A stretch of 64,000 nt of DNA from NCBI GenBank assembly GCA_030152805.1, contig JASLIG010000123.1:24313-88312 (forward strand), in the 5' to 3' direction. This DNA comes from Solirubrobacterales bacterium. GTDB lineage: Bacteria > Actinomycetota > Thermoleophilia > Solirubrobacterales > 70-9. The notes under the pieces are model-generated. The model ran no database searches and was not told where the DNA came from. It saw nothing but the letters and a program-made list of their open reading frames with translations. Positions 25,263 through 33,138 of this stretch are shown piece after piece. Position 1 is the first letter of the stretch; every line of letters starts with the position of its first letter. The position numbers and the translations under genes were made by a program.

Positions 25263-25376
25263 GATGTCGCACTTCCTTCCGGTATCCGGCGACAAAAGCG
25301 ACATCGCCAACCGAATCGGCCCGAAATCGGTTTGGTGTCGCACTTCTCTCCGCTATGCGGCAGCAAATGCGACACC
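25263..25376. repeat. Two tandem imperfect hairpin repeats with covarying stems
   Basis: Unit 1 has arms GATGTCGC (25263-25270) and GCGACATC (25298-25305). Unit 2 has GGTGTCGC (25334-25341) and GCGACACC (25369-25376). Both stems are perfect 8-bp and differ by an A-T to G-C swap that keeps pairing. The loops share CACTTC and CGG..CAAA blocks. Between them lies a further inverted sequence (AACCGA ... TCGGTT). It sits between ccmE and the SDR gene. It could be a repeated RNA element or an inserted palindromic repeat. Confidence 0.7.
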
Positions 25377-25394
25377 TCGTGGGAGAATGGGAGC

Positions 25395-26099
25395 GTGACG
25401 GACGACAGGGTTTTGCTGATCACTGGGGCGAGCAGCGGGATCGGGGCCGCTACGGCTCGCGCCGCCGCAAGTGGCTACCGGCTCGTGCTCGCGGCACGCC
25501 GGCTGGAGCCACTCGAAGCGCTGGTCGAGGAGCTCGGCGGAAAGGAGCGGGCGCTGGCGGTGCGGTGCGACGTCACCGAGTGGGAGCAGGTCGAGGCCAT
25601 GGCCGCGGCGGCGCTCGAGCGCTTCGGCCGCATCGACGCTGTCTTTGCCAACGCCGGCTTCGGCGCCAGCCGCGGCTTCCTCGAGGAGTCGGTCGAGCAC
25701 TGGCGCTCGATGGTGCTGACCAACGTCTACGGCGTCGCCCTGACGATCCGCGCCACCCTCCCCCACCTGCTCGAGCGCGGCGACGGTCACTTCCTCGTCA
25801 CCAGTTCGGTCGCGGGCCGGCGAGCGCTGCCGGGCTCGCTCTACTCGGCGACCAAGTGGGCGGCGACCGCGATCGGCGAGGCGCTGCGCGCCGAGCTGCG
25901 CCAGATACACGAAAACCACGACATCCGCGTCACCCTGATCGAGCCCGGCATGACCGACACGCCCTTCTTCGACAACCGTCCTGGCGAGTGGGCCCTACAA
26001 GACGACGACATCGCCAAAGCCGTGCTCTACGCGCTCGAGCAGCGACCGGGAGTAGACGTAAACGAGATCCTGATCAGACCGACGAGTCAGCCGATCTGA
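25395..26099 (+). CDS. Short-chain dehydrogenase/reductase (SDR)
   Basis: GTG 25395 gives 234 aa. The NAD(P) site is LLITGASSGIGAATARA, the structural motif is FANAGFG, and the catalytic triad is Ser in VTSSVAGRR with YSATK (Tyr, Lys). Classical SDR of unknown substrate. The longer frame from 25332 starts inside the second hairpin repeat and is not needed. Its stop overlaps the left arm of a 20-bp inverted repeat. Confidence 0.9.
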   Translation: MTDDRVLLITGASSGIGAATARAAASGYRLVLAARRLEPLEALVEELGGKERALAVRCDVTEWEQVEAMAAAALERFGRIDAVFANAGFGASRGFLEESVEHWRSMVLTNVYGVALTIRATLPHLLERGDGHFLVTSSVAGRRALPGSLYSATKWAATAIGEALRAELRQIHENHDIRVTLIEPGMTDTPFFDNRPGEWALQDDDIAKAVLYALEQRPGVDVNEILIRPTSQPI

Positions 26100-26210
26100 G
26101 CCGGTCCCGGTAGGGGTGAAGCGTCTTGTACTTTTTCGGCGCGCGCTCGAGGCGTCAGCGAGCCCCTCTCCACCGAAAAAGTTAAGCGGAACCCCTACCG
26201 GGACCGGCTC
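26098..26210. repeat. 113-bp nested inverted repeat between convergent genes
   Basis: The outer arms are perfect over 20 bp: GAGCCGGTCCCGGTAGGGGT at 26098-26117 and its reverse complement at 26191-26210. Inside them CTTTTTCGG (26131-26139) pairs with CCGAAAAAG (26173-26181). The left arm begins inside the SDR stop codon and the right arm ends one base before the stop of the convergent secreted-protein gene. It may be a two-way transcription terminator, but such long perfect arms are unusual for that and also fit a small non-autonomous element. Confidence 0.75.
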
Positions 26211-29138
26211 TCAACGCCGCTGGTGCTTGCGCTTCTTTTTCTTCTTGCACGGCGTCCGCAGCTTCGGGCGCTGATTCGCCTTCTTGCCGTTCTGGCCGGT
26301 AAAGCGGGCGATGACCTTGTACTTCTTCGCGCAGAGGTTGGTCGAGTTGACCAGCAGGCCGCGCTTCTTGCCGCCGCGCACGGTTAGCATGAAGCGCGAG
26401 ACCGCCACGTCGGGCACGGTGTCGAAGGTCGTGCGCAGGCGCCCTTTGACGCTGTCGATGCGCCCGTCGAGGACGACGTCGACCTGACCGTTCAGCGCCG
26501 CGACCATGTCCGGCAGTTCGTGGCTCGAGGAGCGCAGGTAGACCGGGCCTTTCAGCGGCCCGTCGAGCAGCGGCGTCTCCGCCGTCGCGTAGCCGTAGAT
26601 CGAGTCCTTGGGGCAGTCGTGCGCAGCAAACTGCACGCGCGTGCAGACGTTGGCGAGGCTGGCCTGTTCGAGGATCAGCGGCTTCGGCAGGGTCACCGCC
26701 GCGTGGCCGATATTGGCGTCGCCGTCGCGGGCGACGAGGACCGCGCGCAGCTTCGGGCTCTTGGCCCGCCGCGTGCCGCCGAAGATCCGCATGAACAGCT
26801 TCGGTTTGAAGTCGAGGTTCTCGCAACCGTCGACCTTGAACGGAGAGGAGACCGCGAACGAGCTGAACGCCGCGGGGTCGAGCGGATTCGCCCCCCCGCC
26901 GCGCAGGGCCCCGGACGTCGCGAACTGCGAGCAGTTGGTCGGGTTGAGCGAGAATTTCGGCCGGTCGATCTTCACCGCAACCGAGCGGAGATCGAGCAGG
27001 GCGCCGCCGAACACGTGCGGGATCGGGTCGGAGACCGCGTGCACCCGGGCCGTTTCGGGATCGACGAACAGCGCCACCCTCACCACGACCGTGCCGAGAT
27101 CGAAAGGCCCGGCCGTGGCGGGGGTGACGACTGCCAGGGAGAGGGGGGCACCGTGATAGGGCCCTGCGAGGAAGGCTTTGCCCGTGATGTGGAACGGATC
27201 GGGCCCGCTGCCAGCGGCAACCGCGGCGCTGCCGACAAGGCTCGAGTTGGGGCAGGTCGGATCGGCTGCCTCGGCTGCGCCACTGTTGGCCGCCGCGGCC
27301 GCGATCGCAGTCCCTGGGCAGTAGCGCACACCGGCGAGCTTCGCCGTCAGCCCCGGCGGCAGGGTGACGTCCACCCCCTTCAGCTCCTGGTTGCCGTCGG
27401 CGCGGGCGATGTTCACCGCGAACTGGGTGAAGGCGCCGCCCTTGGGGTTGCTCGTGTGGGTGCCGAAGCCCGGCGCGAAGGGACGCGCCGCCAGCGTTTT
27501 GGCGCAGGGACCGCCGCCGGGGGCGGCGGAAAGGGTGAAGGCTTTGCTGGGTGCGGCCGGCGGTTTGTTGGACGGGCCACCTTCCACTCCCGCCGGGACC
27601 GAGCCGAGCGCGGTCGACCACGGGGTCATCTGCGTCGTGGTCGTGTTGGGACCGCAGGTCGGCGGGCTCGTTAGTGGCGCCCGGGCCCCGTCGTTGAAGT
27701 CGAGGCGGAAAGAGCTGAACGGAACCTGCGGGTTCTCGGCGAAGGTGGTGGTCAGCTGCCCGGTCTGAGGATCGGCGCTGACGTTGCCGAGCAGGCGCAC
27801 CGAGAGACCGTAGCGGGGCGACTCGACGTCGACGAAGATGCGGTACTCCTGACCCGAGGCCGGATCGCGGCTGAGCTGCCTGCCCAGGTAGACGTTGCCG
27901 GTGATCGGCCCCTCCGGCAGGGGGGGAGTTGCGATCGAAACCGTGCCGATCTTGGATGCTGGCGGGCAGGCCACCGGGTTCCTCGTTCCCTTGCCGAACT
28001 GTTGGTCTGTGCAATCCTGCAGGCCGTTTGCGGCCGACGGGTTCAGGCCCATCCCGCCCGGCAGCGTCACCCGCGCGGTCCTCAGGTGGGAGGTTTCCTG
28101 CTCTGCGCCTCCGCTTTCGGTTTGATGTGGAAGGTCCACCTCAACCGCGGGGCCGGAGGGCGAATCGGTCGCGGCGGTGTTCGGATCGACGGCGATCGAG
28201 GGTTTGAAGGGGATGCTGTCGCATTCCTTCGGCGAGGTTCCCGGCGGAATCCTCGACTCGAAGGGAGGGTTGGCATCGGTGGGGAAGTCGTATGACGCGT
28301 CTTCTTCTTCGCTGATCGAGCTGGCCAGCAGCCAGGTCGAGTAGACGTGCTCGAACGGCGAGACCGCGGGCCCGAGGCAGGTGCTCGGCGTGCTGATGAA
28401 GGTGCCGTCCCCGGAACGGCCCTCGAAGACGAGCCTGTTCTTCAGCACGATGCCATTTTCGAACAGCGGCAGCGATGCGAAGGGGGTTTCCGGCACGTCG
28501 ATCGTGAAGCCCTCGTGATAGTCGCCGTCCCACGCCACGTCGGCGCGCAGATAGACGTTGTTACCGAGCAGGTTGAAACCGAATCGCGCCGGTTCCCCGG
28601 CGGGCGGGACGATGTTGTAGACGGTGGGTGCTTCGGGCAGCGGCGTCGCGATGCCCAGAAGCGCGGCGGTGATGATGCTTTTGCCGACGTTGGACCCGGC
28701 CGGACAGGTGAGGGGCGAGGTCTCGAAGGTCGCCAGCGGGCATTGCGGGGTCGCCCCGGGGTTGACGCTGAGGCCAACCGGAAGGTCGACGCGCACGGTC
28801 TTGAGTTCGTCCACTGGGGTTTCCCCCGGCGCTTCGTGCTTGACGATGAACTGGGTGAAGCCTTTCGGCGGATGGCCGGCGGCCTGTTCGAAGAAGAGGC
28901 CTTTCGTATCGACCGAGCATTGCCCGGGAGAAGGAGGATCCGCCGTGCAGGTTCCGGCTTGCCAGCCGCTGTCGGCTTTCGGGTTGTTGGGATCGCTGGG
29001 GGCGATGATGTCGCCGGTGCTCGCCCGCGCCCCGGGAACCCAGACGGCAAGGCCCAGTGCAGCAGCCGCCAACACGCCCATCCGACGCCTAAAGACCCCC
29101 CGTCCTGCACCCATCTGATTCCCCTTCCCAAAGCCCAT
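26211..29138 (-). CDS. Large secreted repeat protein of unknown function
   Basis: 975 aa with a signal peptide (RRRMGVLAAAALGLAVWVPGARAS). No enzyme motif is seen. The chain contains about four copies of a loose module of the form V-[TD]-L-P-x-G-L, then C, then C-P-x-x-S-x-[VI]-G (for example VDLPVGLSVNPG..CPAGSNVGKS, VTLPGGMGLNP..ACPPASKIGTV, VTLPPGLTAK..TCPNSSLVGSA, VTLPKPLILE..DCPKDSIYGYA). It ends in a very basic tail (KKKKKRKHQRR). It is probably an envelope or extracellular protein of a type recurrent in this bacterial class. Confidence 0.75.
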   Translation of the reverse strand: MGFGKGNQMGAGRGVFRRRMGVLAAAALGLAVWVPGARASTGDIIAPSDPNNPKADSGWQAGTCTADPPSPGQCSVDTKGLFFEQAAGHPPKGFTQFIVKHEAPGETPVDELKTVRVDLPVGLSVNPGATPQCPLATFETSPLTCPAGSNVGKSIITAALLGIATPLPEAPTVYNIVPPAGEPARFGFNLLGNNVYLRADVAWDGDYHEGFTIDVPETPFASLPLFENGIVLKNRLVFEGRSGDGTFISTPSTCLGPAVSPFEHVYSTWLLASSISEEEDASYDFPTDANPPFESRIPPGTSPKECDSIPFKPSIAVDPNTAATDSPSGPAVEVDLPHQTESGGAEQETSHLRTARVTLPGGMGLNPSAANGLQDCTDQQFGKGTRNPVACPPASKIGTVSIATPPLPEGPITGNVYLGRQLSRDPASGQEYRIFVDVESPRYGLSVRLLGNVSADPQTGQLTTTFAENPQVPFSSFRLDFNDGARAPLTSPPTCGPNTTTTQMTPWSTALGSVPAGVEGGPSNKPPAAPSKAFTLSAAPGGGPCAKTLAARPFAPGFGTHTSNPKGGAFTQFAVNIARADGNQELKGVDVTLPPGLTAKLAGVRYCPGTAIAAAAANSGAAEAADPTCPNSSLVGSAAVAAGSGPDPFHITGKAFLAGPYHGAPLSLAVVTPATAGPFDLGTVVVRVALFVDPETARVHAVSDPIPHVFGGALLDLRSVAVKIDRPKFSLNPTNCSQFATSGALRGGGANPLDPAAFSSFAVSSPFKVDGCENLDFKPKLFMRIFGGTRRAKSPKLRAVLVARDGDANIGHAAVTLPKPLILEQASLANVCTRVQFAAHDCPKDSIYGYATAETPLLDGPLKGPVYLRSSSHELPDMVAALNGQVDVVLDGRIDSVKGRLRTTFDTVPDVAVSRFMLTVRGGKKRGLLVNSTNLCAKKYKVIARFTGQNGKKANQRPKLRTPCKKKKKRKHQRR

Positions 29139-29204
29139 GTGGACGATCGTACCCGATTTTCTAGTTTTACACCATCATTTTTTGGTATCAATTAGCCTAC
29201 AAGT

Positions 29205-29222
29205 TGGTAGGCACCAATCAAA
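29205..29222. promoter_or_regulatory. Inverted repeat upstream of the winged-helix regulator
   Basis: GCCTAC (29205-29210) and GTAGGC (29217-29222) are perfect arms around a 6-nt centre, flanked by further TTGGT and ACCAA pairing. The region is AT-rich and separates the divergent secreted-protein and regulator genes, 18 bp before the regulator ATG. It is a likely autoregulatory operator. Confidence 0.5.
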
Positions 29223-29239
29223 ACGATGGAGGAATCTTG

Positions 29240-29545
29240 ATGAATTGGCAGCTCCTGGCCCGCGCAAATACCCACCCGCTGCGAATCTCAATCCTTGAAG
29301 TGTTGGGCCTGGATGGAGGCCGCACCCTCTCCCCCAGCGACCTCAGCTACGAGCTTCGCACTCCGCTAAGCAACGTCAACTACCACGTCACCGAGCTGCG
29401 CCGCACCGGCCTGCTCGAGCTTGCCAGCGAACGCCCTGTCCGCGGCGCAACCGAGCACTTCTACCGCGAGGTCAACGGCAACGGAGCGAGCCGCAACGGC
29501 CACTCAAAGGGCCGCGGCACCCGCAAGAAGGCTGCGTCGGTCTAG
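29240..29545 (+). CDS. Small winged-helix transcriptional regulator (ArsR-like)
   Basis: ATG 29240 follows GGAGG at 29228-29232, so it is preferred over the longer frame. The 101-aa protein has MNWQLLARANTHPLRISILEVLG, LSPSDLSYELRTPLSNVNYHVTELRRTGLLELASERPVRGATEHFYR: an ArsR/MarR-like winged helix with no metal-ligand Cys. The C-terminus is a basic tail. It probably controls the divergent secreted protein. Confidence 0.8.
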   Translation: MNWQLLARANTHPLRISILEVLGLDGGRTLSPSDLSYELRTPLSNVNYHVTELRRTGLLELASERPVRGATEHFYREVNGNGASRNGHSKGRGTRKKAASV

Positions 29546-30112
29546 CCTCGGGGCCCCGCTGTTCGAGCAGTATTGGATCACATAGCCCGGCGCGCAGACC
29601 GTGCGGGCGGTCCAGCGCTCTTCGTATTCGCGGACGAATTTCGTGAGGGCTTTCTGGCGAGCCCCCTCACCCCCGACTCCGGCCACGACCCGTTCCTGGA
29701 TCTTGATCGAGAGGATTTGAACCGCGACTCGTTCAAGCACGTCTCGATGCGTGTAGCGAGCCTGCTTGAGGAAGCGCCGGTACTCGGCGACGCTGTCAAA
29801 GGCCTGCCGCCTGAGCCTCACCAGCTCGCGTCTGATCTGAGACGGTCGGGTGCCGATCCCCATTTCCGCCGCCTGGCCCCGGATCCAAATGAAGTCGAGC
29901 AGTTCGCCTATTGCGCGCCGCTCCAGCTTGGCGAAGCCATTGCCACCGCGCTTCGGCGCTCGCCGCCGCCCCACCCGTGCGGCCTCCTGCGCGAGCGCGT
30001 GATGGAAGTCGGCCTTGCTCACGGCGACCGCATGACCGGCCCGCACCTCGGCGACGATCGCGATCGCGTTCGCCGGCACCGCCGGGGGAGGCATGGGAGG
30101 CGGAGCGATCAA
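29504..30112 (-). CDS. SurA N-terminal-like chaperone/PPIase-related protein, no PPIase domain
   Basis: The 202-aa frame (TTG 30112 or ATG 30094) contains AVAVSKADFHHALAQEAAR, then RRQAFDSVAEYRRFLKQARYTHRDVLERVAVQILSIKIQERVVAGV and KFVREYEERWTARTVCAPGYVIQYC. These are the helices of the SurA_N domain of actinobacterial peptidyl-prolyl isomerases, including the usual final CAPGY motif. The normal signal peptide or TM segment and the parvulin domain are missing, so it may be truncated. It overlaps the end of the convergent regulator by 42 bp; the plus-strand frames here are shadows. Confidence 0.5.
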   Translation of the reverse strand: MIAPPPMPPPAVPANAIAIVAEVRAGHAVAVSKADFHHALAQEAARVGRRRAPKRGGNGFAKLERRAIGELLDFIWIRGQAAEMGIGTRPSQIRRELVRLRRQAFDSVAEYRRFLKQARYTHRDVLERVAVQILSIKIQERVVAGVGGEGARQKALTKFVREYEERWTARTVCAPGYVIQYCSNSGAPRLDRRSLLAGAAAL

Positions 30113-30175
30113 GAGACCCAGACTACAAAGGCGAGCCCCGCCGCGCCGCGGCGCTGGAAAGGATGGGCGATCCTC

Positions 30176-30505
30176 CTAGCCTCCGTAGCCGAATTTGACC
30201 GCGCGCTCCCCCTGCCTGCAGACGATGTCGCCTCCCTCCACGGCCCCGGACTTCGCCGAGCAGTCGAAGCCTTCCGCCCGGCAGCCGCTGGAGATGCAGT
30301 CCTGAAGCTGTTCACCGGCCACCTTTGAGATACGGCGAGCCTTTTTGCAGCCGAGGTTCTTGGCGTAGACAAAGAGGTAGGTCGCTGACGACCTGCCGCA
30401 GTTCTTCCAACCCTGACGGCCCCTTGCGACGGAGCTCCCGGGCAGCAAGACAATCGACAAGGCGCAAACTCCCGCCACGACCAGGCAAATCGTCCGATTC
30501 ATCAT
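30176..30505 (-). CDS. Small secreted Cys-rich protein
   Basis: ATG 30505 (MMNRTICLVVAGVCALSIVLLPGSSVARG) has a clear signal peptide; the mature part is about 80 residues with six Cys (KNCGRS, LGCKKARR, QDCISSGC, FDCSAK, IVCRQG). It suggests a small disulphide-bonded extracellular protein. No family recognised. It follows the tRNA-Gly gene on the same strand. Confidence 0.65.
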   Translation of the reverse strand: MMNRTICLVVAGVCALSIVLLPGSSVARGRQGWKNCGRSSATYLFVYAKNLGCKKARRISKVAGEQLQDCISSGCRAEGFDCSAKSGAVEGGDIVCRQGERAVKFGYGG

Positions 30506-30561
30506 CAGGTCCCTATCTCTCCCTTTCGGAGTTCCGTGTCCCTCGCCACCTTCGCACCGGA

Positions 30562-30634
30562 AGCGGACGACGGGTCTCGAACCCGCGACCTCGAGCTTGG
30601 GAAGCTCGCGCTCTACCAGCTGAGCTACGTCCGC
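30562..30634 (-). tRNA. tRNA-Gly (CCC)
   Basis: The minus strand gives a full cloverleaf: acceptor GCGGACG/CGTCCGC, D arm with TAGCTCAGCTGGTAGAGC, anticodon stem CGAGC/GCTCG with loop TTCCCAA (anticodon CCC), T arm CGGGTTCGAGACCCG and discriminator U. No CCA is encoded. 73 nt long. Confidence 0.95.
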
Positions 30635-30732
30635 ATGGGGAACTTTCCCGGTTTCCGAGCATCTTAGAGGCGTCGGGAACGGCTGGCCGGCTGATTGGAA
30701 CGGGGACAACTCCCACTCGATCCGTTTGGCTC

Positions 30733-30752
30733 TGTACCCGCCAGCGGGTACA
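30733..30752. promoter_or_regulatory. Operator palindrome of the VapBC-like module
   Basis: TGTACCCGC (30733-30741) and GCGGGTACA (30744-30752) are perfect 9-bp arms with a 2-nt centre, 8 bp before the antitoxin ATG. Antitoxins of this kind repress their own promoter at such sites. Confidence 0.7.
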
Positions 30753-30760
30753 CTTATCCC

Positions 30761-31036
30761 ATGGCTACGCAGCGCAAACAGCGCAACGACCGTGTGCAGG
30801 TCCCCCGCGACCCGGCTCTAGATCGCGCGATCAAGCGCGGCCGCGCCGCGATGGGCCCCTCGACGCCGACTTCGAAGGTCGTGCGGGAGCTGGCGCTGCG
30901 GGGCGCCGAGGCCTTCGAGGGCGACGAGGTCGCCGAGAGGAAAGCGGCGGACTTTGCACTCAGCGTCGCCGACGGCACCTCCGGTCTTGACCTCGAGCGC
31001 TTGCGGAGTGTCCGCGAGCGTGCCTGGGGCCGGTGA
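30761..31036 (+). CDS. Antitoxin of a PIN toxin module
   Basis: ATG 30761, 91 aa: MATQRKQRNDRVQVPRDPALDRAIKRGRAAMG, STPTSKVVRELALRGAEAF. It reads as a short ribbon-helix-helix-type DNA-binding unit with an acidic C-terminal tail for the toxin. It overlaps the toxin start by 4 bp and has a perfect operator palindrome just upstream. Confidence 0.75.
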   Translation: MATQRKQRNDRVQVPRDPALDRAIKRGRAAMGPSTPTSKVVRELALRGAEAFEGDEVAERKAADFALSVADGTSGLDLERLRSVRERAWGR

Positions 31037-31464
31037 GCTGGCCCAAAGGCCCATGGGTAGCCGACACCTCTGCCTGGGCGCGCGCCGGCGCCAAAGAGGT
31101 CGCACCGCAATGGCGCAAGGTGGTAAAGGCAAGTGAGCTGGTCGCCTGCGCGCCGGTGACGATGGAGATGATCTTCGACGCCCCCGACCGCGACGCCGTC
31201 GAGCGCGTCGCGGTGGCAATGGCGGGCTTTCGCCAGGCGCCGATCAGCCGCTCGGTCACCGACGCCGCGACCTGGGCGATGCGCGAGCTGGCCCAACGCG
31301 GCGCCGCCGGCGCCCACCGGGTCAGGGTCCCTGATGCCCTCATCGCCGCCGCGGCGGCAGAGCGAGGATTCGGGGTGCTTCATTACGACCGCCACTTCGA
31401 CACCCTCGCGACCGTGCTCACCTTCACCAGCCAGTGGGTCGCACCGGCCGGTTCGATCGACTGA
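31033..31464 (+). CDS. VapC-like PIN-domain toxin
   Basis: GTG 31033, 143 aa. WVADTSAWARAGA has the first Asp, ACAPVTMEMIFDA the Glu, and HRVRVPDALIAAAAAERGFGVLHYDRHFDTLA the C-terminal Asp pair. All the PIN metal-binding positions appear present, so it should be an active RNase. Confidence 0.85.
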   Translation: MSWPKGPWVADTSAWARAGAKEVAPQWRKVVKASELVACAPVTMEMIFDAPDRDAVERVAVAMAGFRQAPISRSVTDAATWAMRELAQRGAAGAHRVRVPDALIAAAAAERGFGVLHYDRHFDTLATVLTFTSQWVAPAGSID

Positions 31465-31503
31465 TCGGAGATCGAAAGGCGCGGCGAACTAACCTTGCCG
31501 CCC

Positions 31504-32025
31504 GTGAGTGCACGCTCGTTCCTCGCCTTTCTCGCCGTGCTGGCCGTCGTCGGCCTGCTCGCCTTTGGCCTGCTCAGCAAGGGGTCGGCGAAGATCTCCG
31601 TCGGCGAAGCCGTGCCTGACCGAGTGCTGCCTTCGCTGGCCGGGCCGGGGCGCGGCTCGATCGCCGAATACCGCGGCGATTGGGTGCTGGTCAACCTCTG
31701 GGCCTCGTGGTGCGGTCCCTGCCGCGAGGAGGCGCCGGTCCTGCAGCGCTTCTACCGGCGCAACCGCGGCGACGGCACGACGGTGCTCGGGATCAACGTG
31801 CAGGACAACGAAGCCGACGCACTGGCGTTCGTGCGCGAATCCCGGACCGGCTACCCGCAGCTGCGCTCGGTCGGCGACGAGCGCAGCGAAGCCTTCGGCT
31901 CGACCGGGGTACCGGAGAACTTCCTTGTCGATCCGCGGGGTCGGCTGGCCCTGATTTGGCGCGGGGTGGTTGACGAAAAGATCCTCGACGAACGGGTCGT
32001 GCCCCTGATCGAGGGGCGGCAGTGA
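31504..32025 (+). CDS. ccmG: Thiol-disulphide oxidoreductase of cytochrome c maturation (CcmG/TlpA-like)
   Basis: GTG 31504, 173 aa, with an N-terminal membrane anchor (FLAFLAVLAVVGLLAFGLL) and a thioredoxin fold with WASWCGPCREE (Cys70, Cys73) and cis-Pro GVPENFLVDPRG. It reduces the CXXCH cysteines of apocytochrome outside the membrane. It overlaps ccmH by 4 bp; its partners ccmE-ccmF lie 6-9 kb away. Confidence 0.88.
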   Translation: MSARSFLAFLAVLAVVGLLAFGLLSKGSAKISVGEAVPDRVLPSLAGPGRGSIAEYRGDWVLVNLWASWCGPCREEAPVLQRFYRRNRGDGTTVLGINVQDNEADALAFVRESRTGYPQLRSVGDERSEAFGSTGVPENFLVDPRGRLALIWRGVVDEKILDERVVPLIEGRQ

Positions 32026-32495
32026 AGCTTGCCGCGATGCTCCTCGCCGCGATGCTCGCCTTGCCCGCGCCGGCGATGGTCACCGCCGCGACCGAGACGC
32101 GGCCGAAGACGACGGTCGAGGCAATCGAACACGAAGTGATGTGCCCAATCTGCGGCACGCTGCTGGAACTCGCCGAATCGCCGCAGGCGCAGCGCGAGCG
32201 GGTCTTCGTCGCCGGGCTGGTGGCGGCCGGCAAGAGTAAGGCGGAGATCAAGGATGCGCTCGTCGCCCAGTACGGGAAGGAGGTCCTCGCCCTGCCGAAA
32301 GCCTCTGGGTTCGACCTCTCCGCCTACCTGGTGCCGATCGTGGCGATCGCCGTCGCCATCGCTGCCCTCGCCTTCAGCCTGATGCGCTGGCGCCGCGGCG
32401 GCGACCGTGGCCTTGACGGGCCCGAGGCGCCGCATCGTCCGGCAGGTGAGGACGCCGAGCGGCTCGAGGCAGACCTCTCCCGCTACGACCTCTGA
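32022..32495 (+). CDS. ccmH: Cytochrome c maturation protein CcmH
   Basis: GTG 32022, 157 aa. Signal peptide, then VEAIEHEVMCPICGTLLELAESPQAQRERVF with the redox pair Cys41/Cys44 (CPIC in place of the common LRCxxC), then a C-terminal membrane helix (LVPIVAIAVAIAALAFSLMRW). CcmH holds apocytochrome thiols reduced for heme attachment. It is coupled to ccmG. Confidence 0.9.
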   Translation: MKLAAMLLAAMLALPAPAMVTAATETRPKTTVEAIEHEVMCPICGTLLELAESPQAQRERVFVAGLVAAGKSKAEIKDALVAQYGKEVLALPKASGFDLSAYLVPIVAIAVAIAALAFSLMRWRRGGDRGLDGPEAPHRPAGEDAERLEADLSRYDL

Positions 32496-32505
32496 GCAGC
32501 CGCGC

Positions 32506-33138
32506 TCAGCTCGTCAGCACGAGGCCGCCGATCTCCACCGGCGGCCGCTTCGGTATCTCCCGGCGCGGGCCGCAGGCAACGGTCAGCTCAGCGTGTTCGG
32601 CCAGCGCCCGCAGCGTGTCGCCGTCTTCCTCCAGCGACGGGCCGTCGATGACGAGCAGCTCATACGCCCGCCGCAGGCGCTCGATTGCGTGGTCGCAACG
32701 CTCGGAGTCGAGCAGGGCGACGGGCGCGGGCTCGAGCTCACCGGCGACGATGCAGACGAGTGGCTCGGTCGCGCGCCCGGAAGCGGGTCCGGCGAGGACC
32801 AGCGGCTGGAGGATCTGGGTCGCCTCGACCTCGCCGCGCAGGTACTCGTGCAGGCCCGGCTCGTGCGCGATCCCGACCGCATCGGCCAGGGTCGGCGCGG
32901 CCAGATCGCACTCGAGCAGAGCGACGCGGCGCCCCTCCGCGGTGGCAGCGGCGGCGAGCCCGCGCGCCACTTCTGACTTCGCCGGGCCGGTGAGGAACAC
33001 CGAGCCGGAGCCGTCCACGGCGCTGGCGAGGGCGGTGTAGGCCTCCAGCTCGGCCCGGCCGAGGGCACCCGCCCGATCGCTCGCCCGTCGCGAGACCGGG
33101 ACCTCGGCCAGGACCGGCTGCTTGCGGCGGCGCAGCAT
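32506..33138 (-). CDS. P-loop ATPase/tyrosine-kinase-like protein with degenerate Walker A
   Basis: ATG 33138 overlaps the argS stop. The 210-aa protein follows the CpsD/BY-kinase or MinD plan: RAELEAYTALASAVDG, FLTGPAKSEVARGLAAAATAEGRRVALLECDLAAPTLA (Walker A and A'), then YELLVIDGPSLEEDGD (Walker B). Walker A reads GPAKSEV and lacks the full GxxGxGKS, so ATP binding may be altered. It has no visible Tyr cluster. Function unknown. Confidence 0.65.
   Translation of the reverse strand: MLRRRKQPVLAEVPVSRRASDRAGALGRAELEAYTALASAVDGSGSVFLTGPAKSEVARGLAAAATAEGRRVALLECDLAAPTLADAVGIAHEPGLHEYLRGEVEATQILQPLVLAGPASGRATEPLVCIVAGELEPAPVALLDSERCDHAIERLRRAYELLVIDGPSLEEDGDTLRALAEHAELTVACGPRREIPKRPPVEIGGLVLTS

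Noticed and set aside
25263..25376. CRISPR array
   Set aside because: Only two units, each a hairpin with related loops. There are no regular unique spacers and no cas genes.
26182..28014. 610-aa minus-strand frame inside the secreted protein
   Set aside because: Same strand, different frame from the clear 975-aa protein; no domain or signal peptide.
29573..30328. 251-aa plus-strand protein
   Set aside because: It is opposite a frame with SurA_N-like motifs and a small secreted protein gene, both with better protein character.
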